In this document: piece after piece, positions 33,458 to 39,222 of the stretch
Layout of the letters: each line of letters opens with the position of its first letter
How positions within the stretch are numbered: position 1 is the first letter of the stretch
Source: Massilia sp. BSC265
GTDB lineage: Bacteria > Pseudomonadota > Gammaproteobacteria > Burkholderiales > Burkholderiaceae_D
DNA length: 39,222 nucleotides
Assembly: GCF_000740675.1 (NCBI RefSeq)
Contig: NZ_JPXI01000028.1
Coordinates: forward strand, 1 to 39,222
Direction: 5' to 3'
Program-made: the position numbers and the translations under genes
The notes under the pieces: model-generated
Told to the model about the DNA's origin: nothing
Database searches by the model: none
What the model saw: only the letters and a program-made list of their open reading frames with translations

Positions 33458-34646
33458 TTTCCTGACCTGATCGAACCAGGACGGTTTCCAGTACCTGTCT
33501 GGCCGCGTGCGGACGTCCCAGCGTCCGCGCGCGGCCAGCCATCTCTTTCAGCTTGGCCGGTCGCGCCATCAGGTAACGGATACGGTAATCCAGGGTCGGC
33601 AGGTCGGAGGCCTTGAGCGCCGCCCCTTGCTCCAGCAGGAAATTCGCGTTGTGCTCTTCCTGCCCCGGAATCGGCGCATGCAGGATCATGGGCAGGCCCA
33701 TGGCTAAGCATTCGGCAAGCGTCGAGCCGCCCGGCTTCGTGACGACGAGGTCGGCGCAAGCCATCAGGCGCTCGACCTGGTCGGTATAGCCCTGGGGCGC
33801 CAGCCGGCCCGGGAAGCGTTCGGCCAGCACGTGCAGTGCGCTCAGTTCAGCAAGGTTCTTCCCCGCCAGAACGATCAGCTGGAAATCGCCGGGGATGGCC
33901 AGCAGGCGCTGCGCCACCCGGCTCAAGTCGCCCAGGCCGGCGCCACCGCCCATCAGGAGAAAGGTCGTCAAGCTTGGGTCGAGGCCCAGCGCACGGGCGC
34001 ATTCGGCGCGGTCGTGCCGACGCGAAAACGCCGGCATGGTCGGGATGCCGGCAACATGGATCGCCCCTGCCGGGATGCCCTGCTCCCGCATGCGAAACGC
34101 CACCTCGTCGTTGCCGGCGAAGTAGCCGGCCATATGCGGGTGCACCCACATGCGGTGCAGGTCGAAGTCGGTCACCTGTACCCAGACCGGGCAGTGCAAG
34201 GCGCCGGCCGCGATCTGCCGGGACAGCAGTTCAGCCGGCTGGAAATGGGTGCATACCACCACGTCGGGCTTCAGCGTGGCGATTTGTGCCAGCAGCGGCC
34301 GGCAGTCGCGCCCTTCGATCCAGCGCCGCAGGCGGTTGAACCAGCCGTCCGGACGGGCCTGGTCCGTGAGCCGGTAGACATGGCGCCACAGGCCTGGCGC
34401 GCGCTTGACCAGGCACAGGTAGAAGTCGGTATAGACCTTGCGCAGGCACGGCGTGCCAAAGGCCATTGCGTCGAGGTGGACCACCCTGGCATCGCCATAT
34501 TCCTCGGCCGCGCAGGTACGGATGGCTTCGGCCACCCGGGTATGACCGGCGCCGGCCGGCACGCTGAGCACGAGGATCTTTTTCCCGGCCAGGCCGCGCT
34601 GGATGTCACCTTCCCTCATGGCGCTGCCATCCGCTTGTCCATGCAC
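33438..34646 (-). CDS. MGDG-synthase-like glycosyltransferase (GT28)
   Basis: A 402-residue glycosyltransferase with two Rossmann-like halves, related to MurG, plant MGDG synthase and Bacillus UgtP. The N-terminal half has ILVLSVPAGAGHTRVAEAIR, the glycine-rich loop and His of this family, then VCTHFQPAELLS and VQVTDFDLHRMWVHP. The C-terminal half has FLLMGGGAGLGDL and the nucleotide-sugar site VVTKPGGSTLAECLAMGLP. Such enzymes put sugars on diacylglycerol at the inner membrane, which is the likely role, with the sugar unknown. The ATG follows GCGGGGGACGTGC. It lies 79 bases after the FDFG-motif protein gene and overlaps the following membrane protein gene. Confidence 0.86.
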   Translation of the reverse strand: MHGQADGSAMREGDIQRGLAGKKILVLSVPAGAGHTRVAEAIRTCAAEEYGDARVVHLDAMAFGTPCLRKVYTDFYLCLVKRAPGLWRHVYRLTDQARPDGWFNRLRRWIEGRDCRPLLAQIATLKPDVVVCTHFQPAELLSRQIAAGALHCPVWVQVTDFDLHRMWVHPHMAGYFAGNDEVAFRMREQGIPAGAIHVAGIPTMPAFSRRHDRAECARALGLDPSLTTFLLMGGGAGLGDLSRVAQRLLAIPGDFQLIVLAGKNLAELSALHVLAERFPGRLAPQGYTDQVERLMACADLVVTKPGGSTLAECLAMGLPMILHAPIPGQEEHNANFLLEQGAALKASDLPTLDYRIRYLMARPAKLKEMAGRARTLGRPHAARQVLETVLVRSGQESEEAYA

Positions 34647-34725
34647 GTCCCCCGCTAAGGATATGCATGGAATGTAAGCGCGGAATATGACCGGCCCATG
34701 ACGGCGGCCATCGCTCCCGGCGAGG

Positions 34726-35628
34726 TCAGGGAGCGTTCTTCGCCTGCGCCATCTCGAGCGCGGGCAAGGTAACCGTCAGGAAGGACGACACCTGACCGAT
34801 CAGGTCAACCGCTTGCTGGCGCACCTGCTCCATCTGCTGGATCGACAGCTCTGCCTGGCGAACTGCCTGCTGGAGCAGTGTGCGGCGCTGCATGAGGGCA
34901 TCCAGCAAGCTCGCATCCGACGCGCTGCCGGCGAGTTTCGACACGACGGCAAGCGCCGCCAGGTGCAGGCCCAGGTTCCTCGCCGATTCCGCCAGCTTGC
35001 GCGTGGCCACCTCGCTGTCCGCCACGAGTTGCAGGAGCTGCGCACGGGACGCTGTCAGCGCGGGCTTGTACTGCGCAGGCGATGCCGGGCGGCGCAGCAG
35101 CTTGCCGAACACGCCCGTTGGCGCCCTGGTGCTTTCGAGCGCGGCGTCGAGGATGGCCGGCACGCCCATTTGCGCGAACTTCATCACCAGCTCGGTCACC
35201 GGCTGGAGCAGCGCGGCCTGCTCCATCAAGGGCTCCTCCGCCCACTGCGTGACCAGTGGCAGCTTGAGCGGCAGGAGGCGGCGGAACAAGGCGGCCAGGC
35301 GCTGCTCCGAGTGCGTGAACACTACCGGATGCTCGGCCCGGGCGATCGCCAGGGCGTCGCGTACCGCCGGATGGTCTTCGCTGTCGAACAGCGCGCCGGG
35401 CGCAGCTTTCGCGGTCGCGCCCGGCGATATCGGTGCCGGGGGAAGTTCGTCGAATGACAGCGCCCTGGGCGGGCTGTCGCCGGCAAGCGGCGCAGCATCC
35501 TGCGGGGTTGCGGCATCTTCCGCGTCACCGAAGTCGAAGGCCCGCGGCACGGCTGGCCCCTTGGCCGGATCGGAAGGGGCTTCCGGCTCTCCGCCGAAAT
35601 CGAATGCCTTGGGCGTCTGGTCTGTCAT
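34726..35628 (-). CDS. Helical protein with repeated FDFG motifs, TelA/TerD neighbour
   Basis: A 300-residue protein not assigned to a family. Residues 1-100 look disordered and rich in A, P, D and E. They contain repeats of a short motif, KAFDFGGEPE near 7-16, RAFDFGDAED near 29-38 and RALSFDELPP near 55-64. Residues about 100-300 are predicted mostly helical, with long Leu/Gln/Ala heptad-like runs (LLQQAVRQAELSIQQMEQVRQQ shown in part by its key residues), resembling the helical build of TelA. No signal peptide or membrane helix. It sits 69 bases downstream of terD on the same strand, so a part in the same response is likely. Confidence 0.78.
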   Translation of the reverse strand: MTDQTPKAFDFGGEPEAPSDPAKGPAVPRAFDFGDAEDAATPQDAAPLAGDSPPRALSFDELPPAPISPGATAKAAPGALFDSEDHPAVRDALAIARAEHPVVFTHSEQRLAALFRRLLPLKLPLVTQWAEEPLMEQAALLQPVTELVMKFAQMGVPAILDAALESTRAPTGVFGKLLRRPASPAQYKPALTASRAQLLQLVADSEVATRKLAESARNLGLHLAALAVVSKLAGSASDASLLDALMQRRTLLQQAVRQAELSIQQMEQVRQQAVDLIGQVSSFLTVTLPALEMAQAKNAP

Positions 35629-35697
35629 CGGCTACCTGGCATCGCGCGCCATTTCCGCTTCATGGAACAAGGACGCGGCAGACACGCGTGCCCGCTC

Positions 35698-36285
35698 TCA
35701 GACGGTACCGCCGAGTTTGCGGACGAAGGTTGCCAGGTTCAGCTTGAAGCCGGCGCCGACGGCCTGGAAGCGCCATTCGCCATCCTTGCGGTACAGCGAG
35801 CCGAACTGCAGCGCGGTCTTGTCCGAATAGTCCTCGTCCAGGTCATACTCCGCGAGCACTTCCCCAGTCTCGTCGTTGTACACCTTGACGTAGGCGTCCG
35901 TGACACGGCCAAAGGTCTGCTTGCGCACTTCGGCGTCGTGGATGGTCACGACAATCGGCATCTCCACGACCTCGGCTTCGACCTTGCCCAGGTCGACGGT
36001 AATGACCTCGTCGTCGCCATCCTTGTCACCCGTGCGGTTGTCGCCGGAGTGCACCACAGCCCCATCCGGGGAAGTGGTGTGGTTGTAATAGACGAAGTGG
36101 GCATTGCTGATCATGACCGGGTTATCGCTCGCATCCCGCCGGCACAGGAAGACCGACGAGTCGAGGTCGAAGGGTTGGCCTTCGACCGGGTTGACCTTCC
36201 ATCCGAGGCCGACACGAACGCGCTTCAAGCCCGGCGCGGTTTTTTCGAGGTTGATGCGGTGGCCAGTGTGGAGCGTCGTCGACAT
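35698..36285 (-). CDS. terD: TerD family protein
   Basis: A 195-residue TerD-fold protein, a calcium-binding beta-sandwich linked to resistance to tellurite and other envelope and DNA stress. Landmarks are RVRVGLGWKVN, PFDLDSSVFLC, the acidic calcium-binding stretch GDNRTGDKDGDDE, a regular IVVTIHDAE and QTFGRVTDAYVKVYN, and the end LATFVRKLGG. Length is as expected. The ATG follows AAGGAAAG. It lies 35 bases downstream of telA. Other Ter proteins (TerA, B, C, E, F) are not in the window, so this is a reduced set. Confidence 0.93.
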   Translation of the reverse strand: MSTTLHTGHRINLEKTAPGLKRVRVGLGWKVNPVEGQPFDLDSSVFLCRRDASDNPVMISNAHFVYYNHTTSPDGAVVHSGDNRTGDKDGDDEVITVDLGKVEAEVVEMPIVVTIHDAEVRKQTFGRVTDAYVKVYNDETGEVLAEYDLDEDYSDKTALQFGSLYRKDGEWRFQAVGAGFKLNLATFVRKLGGTV

Positions 36286-36320
36286 GGACTTTCCTTTTTC
36301 CTATAAGGTGAAAATGACGA

Positions 36321-37439
36321 TCAGGCGCCGGTTGGCGAAAAGCGCGCAATCAGCTCGCGCTCCAGTTCCTGCAGCTTGGGCAGTTCATCCTTGCGGCGCT
36401 GCTGGCCTTCGTTCGAGATCTGTTCGAGCTTGTCGAAGGCGGTCATCAGCTGGGTCTGGACGTGCTGGGCGGTTTCCAGGCTGACCAGGGAACGCTGCTT
36501 GGCACGGGCTACCGTCTCGGTATTGTCCAGCAACATGTCGGCCTGGGCACGGAAGGCCGCGTCGGTGGCGTCGTAGGCCGCGTTGGCGACCGCCGCGCTC
36601 TGCTTGGCCTCCAGCTGCAGCAGGTAGAGCGAAAACACGTTGCGCCAGGCCGGAATCGACACGTTGACGATATCCGTGAAGGTGTCCGTCAGGGCCCGGG
36701 CGTTGTCCTGCGACAGGCGGATCTGCGGCACCATCTGCGTGGCCATCAGCATGGCGCGGCGCAGGTCGTCGATGCGTTTCTCGAGACGCTCGAGACGGCG
36801 CTTGAGCTCAGTCGCCTGCTGCGCCTCGAAGGCATTGGCAGCCGCGGCCTGCTGCGCGAGCGCTTGGCGCAGGCGCTCCGCCCAGGCTTCGCCCTTCTTC
36901 ACATCGGCATCCAGGCCCTGGTAGTACAGTTCGAGGCTTTTGTACATCTCGTCGAAATCCTGGATGCGCCCACGGTGCACGTTGGCATGCCGCGTCATCT
37001 CCGCGATCAGGGTATCCATGCGCGATTCGACCACCTGGTACTGCGACAGCATCTTTTCCTTGACCGAGCCGAACATGTTCCCCAGGCGCGACAGCAGGCC
37101 GCCCGAACGGAGCTTGGCCGGGTCCAGGCCTTTCGAGGTCGCGATCAGTTCGTTCAGCTGCGTGCCGAACACATCCGCATCCGACGCACGCACCGTGCCG
37201 AGCAGCTTGGCCGACACTTTCGCCACGCCTGCGCCGGTGGAACCACCCAGGGCTTCGATGGCCTTGTCATCGATACCGGAAATGTCGACCCTCACCAGCG
37301 GCGCCGCGCTGGCCTCCGGGCGTGCGGCCGGCAGCGTGTCCGACGTCGGGGCTGGATTCAGCAAGGGCGGAAACGCCGGCGTCGCGGGAACCGGGGGTGC
37401 TGCGTTCGCTTCTTCGTCGGAGGTGAACAGCGGTTTCAT
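36321..37439 (-). CDS. telA: Toxic anion resistance protein TelA
   Basis: A 372-residue cytoplasmic helical protein of the TelA/KlaA family, tied to tellurite and other toxic-anion tolerance. After a Pro/Ala-rich flexible N-terminus (about 1-45) comes a long helical body with AMLMATQMVPQIRLSQDNARAL and VSIPAWRNVFSLYLLQLE, both typical of the family. A long coiled coil with KRRLERLEKRIDDLRR precedes these. No signal or membrane segment. The ATG follows AAGGAAA. It is the first gene of a leftward run telA, terD, FDFG protein, glycosyltransferase and membrane protein; the gap 37440-37646 should hold the promoter. Confidence 0.92.
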   Translation of the reverse strand: MKPLFTSDEEANAAPPVPATPAFPPLLNPAPTSDTLPAARPEASAAPLVRVDISGIDDKAIEALGGSTGAGVAKVSAKLLGTVRASDADVFGTQLNELIATSKGLDPAKLRSGGLLSRLGNMFGSVKEKMLSQYQVVESRMDTLIAEMTRHANVHRGRIQDFDEMYKSLELYYQGLDADVKKGEAWAERLRQALAQQAAAANAFEAQQATELKRRLERLEKRIDDLRRAMLMATQMVPQIRLSQDNARALTDTFTDIVNVSIPAWRNVFSLYLLQLEAKQSAAVANAAYDATDAAFRAQADMLLDNTETVARAKQRSLVSLETAQHVQTQLMTAFDKLEQISNEGQQRRKDELPKLQELERELIARFSPTGA

Positions 37440-37646
37440 AGGTTTCCTTCAGGTGAGAAGTGACAACATCAAATAGCTTACCACCGGACAATCGGTCTGC
37501 GTGAGCATCGTCTAACCACCACGACTAGCGTTAAGCTGGCCGTCATGCGCTAAGCATAGCCTGTGCACCAAATGGACACTCATTCAGTGCAAGCAATCCA
37601 GCGATTTCATGTGAATTGAGTTTTTGCATGTCTCATATTGTTCGCC

Positions 37647-39222
37647 TCAAGCAGCGCGCAAGATGCTGAATTGAGCAAACGCAGTAGCCGGGAGCGCCCT
37701 CTCCAACTGCCAGGTAATGCTCATCGGTTGAGCTCCATGAGCATCTTTTAGGACTACTGGTCCGCATGCCAGGTATGCGCTGTCTTGATCACTTCGCACG
37801 AATAACTGGAACTGCCAGCCATTTCTCTCCGCCCCCACGCTCTGCAAATACCGCTGCCCGGCCGCACTCTGCGGGCTACAACTGTTCTGCGTCTGCCAAT
37901 GGAACAGCTCATGGCTAAGCGCGTAGTCATGGTAAGCAATCGCATCGTGAAAACCACTGCGCTTGTCGAGAGTCACAAACAGGAGTTCGGTCTTGCGCTC
38001 CTTGAGCCTTAAGACGCCTTCGCCAAAGCGTGGTCGCTTCTCTGCAGTCAGGTATCCCACTGCAGTGAGAATTTCATTGATTCGATAATGTGCATGCAGG
38101 CAAAGCGGCACATCCTCAAGCCCAGGGATGGGGACGCTCCGCACTGCCGCGCTCACTTCCAGGACTTGAGCAAGTTCAGTCAGTTCTTTCAAGCTGTGCG
38201 GATTCTGCTGGAGTCGCCGCAAAAAGTCGCTTCCACTTCCTACGCGACTGGCAGTCCCATCGACCTGGTAAGCCAGCATCTGGAGACGTCGGCCATTGCG
38301 TGGATCATTGAGCACTGCCTCCACATCTGGATGTGCTAAGGCCTGCATCAGCGCTATCTGCTCCGGGTCGTCAATATGCAACAGCGCGCTGAAGCGGCGT
38401 CCAAAGTACTCTTCTTCCGGATCTTCTTGCCCTGCCAGCAGTTCAGCAGAACGCTGGAGCGCAGTCCAGCCGCTGCGCGCAGTGCTGCGATAAACGTCGC
38501 TCACATTCAGCGCCTGCTCGTGCAGAAAACGGGATAGGCCGAGCTGATTCCGGCCATGCAAGCTGACGAAGGTCTGCAACTCACGAATCAGCCGGCGCCA
38601 GTTTTGCTGAATCAGGTTACGCAAACTGGCCAGCACTTGGTCGCGCGTACGCTGTTGCAGTTGCATGTAACAACCTGTGGGCAATTTACTGAACCCGTTT
38701 GCAGCCCCGTCCAGCAATTCGCGCCGACTCAGTCCAGTAAGCTGGCCGAGTAAATGGTCGAACCGGAATTCCTTCTGGTACTGGCCGATAAAGTCGAGCA
38801 CCAGACAGCTTTCTTTCCCCTTGAAGAGGCGTAGTCCGCGGCCAATCTGCTGTTGGAATATCACTGGGCTCTGCGTTGGCCTCAGCAGCAGCAAGGTATC
38901 CACCATCGGCAAGTCGATGCCTTCGTTGTAGAGATCGACCGTCACCAATACGCAAACCTCACCACTGGCCAGCTTGCGCGGAGCGGCCATACGTTCCTCG
39001 CGGCTCGATTGTCCGGTAACGCACAGGGCGGGCAAGCCAGCACGAACGAATTGCCCTGTCATGAAACGTGCGTGATCAACGCTTACACAGAAAGCGATAG
39101 CCCGGCTCTCACGCGGATTTGCGCACAAGCGGTGCCATTCATTCACGATCAAGCGGGCGCGAATATGATTTCCGGTGAAGAGGCCATCCAGCGCCTTTTG
39201 TTCATCGGCCCGGTTCCATGGA
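37647..39222 (-). CDS. DUF3427 helicase, C-terminal part
   Basis: The last 525 or so residues of a superfamily 2 helicase whose start lies beyond the right edge. Visible are the end of the helicase core (AFCVSVDHARFM, motif V VTVDLYNEGIDLP and motif VI QQQIGRGLRLFKGKESCLVLDF) and a long C-terminal DUF3427 region with ALSHELFHWQTQNSCSP and VRSDQDSAYLACGPV. Full-length relatives, as I recall, begin with a phospholipase-D-like nuclease domain and a DEAD motor. The gene is less G+C-rich than the genes to its left, about 53% in a hand-counted line (38161-38220), suggesting a different origin. Cellular role unknown; a DNA defence or repair task is plausible. Confidence 0.85.
   Translation of the reverse strand, partial: PWNRADEQKALDGLFTGNHIRARLIVNEWHRLCANPRESRAIAFCVSVDHARFMTGQFVRAGLPALCVTGQSSREERMAAPRKLASGEVCVLVTVDLYNEGIDLPMVDTLLLLRPTQSPVIFQQQIGRGLRLFKGKESCLVLDFIGQYQKEFRFDHLLGQLTGLSRRELLDGAANGFSKLPTGCYMQLQQRTRDQVLASLRNLIQQNWRRLIRELQTFVSLHGRNQLGLSRFLHEQALNVSDVYRSTARSGWTALQRSAELLAGQEDPEEEYFGRRFSALLHIDDPEQIALMQALAHPDVEAVLNDPRNGRRLQMLAYQVDGTASRVGSGSDFLRRLQQNPHSLKELTELAQVLEVSAAVRSVPIPGLEDVPLCLHAHYRINEILTAVGYLTAEKRPRFGEGVLRLKERKTELLFVTLDKRSGFHDAIAYHDYALSHELFHWQTQNSCSPQSAAGQRYLQSVGAERNGWQFQLFVRSDQDSAYLACGPVVLKDAHGAQPMSITWQLERALPATAFAQFSILRAA

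Noticed and set aside
34709..34732. Hairpin CGCTCCC/GGGAGCG at the end of the FDFG-motif gene as an operon-splitting terminator
   Set aside because: No T-run follows on the minus strand, so an intrinsic terminator is not supported.

Overview
The window looks like chromosome of a high-G+C betaproteobacterium of the Burkholderiales, most like the Oxalobacteraceae (Massilia/Telluria group). This rests on protein families, codon bias and gene neighbourhoods remembered from that group; no search was run. Most genes are tightly packed and strongly G+C-rich. The caa3 oxidase block (about 23.9-30.0 kb) and the helicase at the right edge are visibly less G+C-rich.

Layout. 1-280: left-edge fragment of an IS3-family insertion sequence, abutting the 3' end of a leftward pair (M28 peptidase, AbgT transporter). 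3.7-7.2 kb: a small lipoprotein and a complete bacteriophytochrome with GGDEF and EAL output. 7.4-8.3 kb: VOC and SnoaL-like small proteins. 8.4-12.8 kb: M13 metallopeptidase, an orphan branched-chain amino-acid type binding protein and a methyltransferase. 13.1-15.0 kb: host-attachment-family protein and a second GGDEF protein. 15.3-16.0 kb: a decayed TPR gene. 16.3-20.5 kb: CAP-domain protein, a low-complexity protein, UV-damage endonuclease, alpha/beta hydrolase and EpsC-type serine acetyltransferase. 20.7-23.7 kb: chemoreceptor, acyl-CoA thioesterase, lipocalin. 23.75 kb: tRNA-Phe with its own promoter and terminator.

24.2-30.0 kb is a respiratory cluster: DUF2231 membrane protein, HemJ/CopD-like protein on the opposite strand, then coxB (CuA subunit with fused cytochrome c), a fused subunit I+III, a small membrane protein and CtaG. 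Together these would make and assemble one caa3-type terminal oxidase. 30.7 kb carries gdhA, followed by a HAD phosphatase. 33.0-37.4 kb is a leftward run, telA, terD, a coiled-coil protein with repeated FDFG-type motifs, an MGDG-synthase-like glycosyltransferase and a membrane protein; it may be a tellurite/envelope-stress operon. The right edge holds the C-terminal part of a DUF3427 helicase.

The items most worth checking are the TelA/TerD/glycosyltransferase run; the substitution of K- and D-channel residues in the fused oxidase subunit; the bacteriophytochrome lacking a local haem oxygenase; and two unrelated genes whose stop codons lie in three-copy tandem repeats that place a stop in all three frames. 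No CRISPR array, prophage or rRNA was seen.
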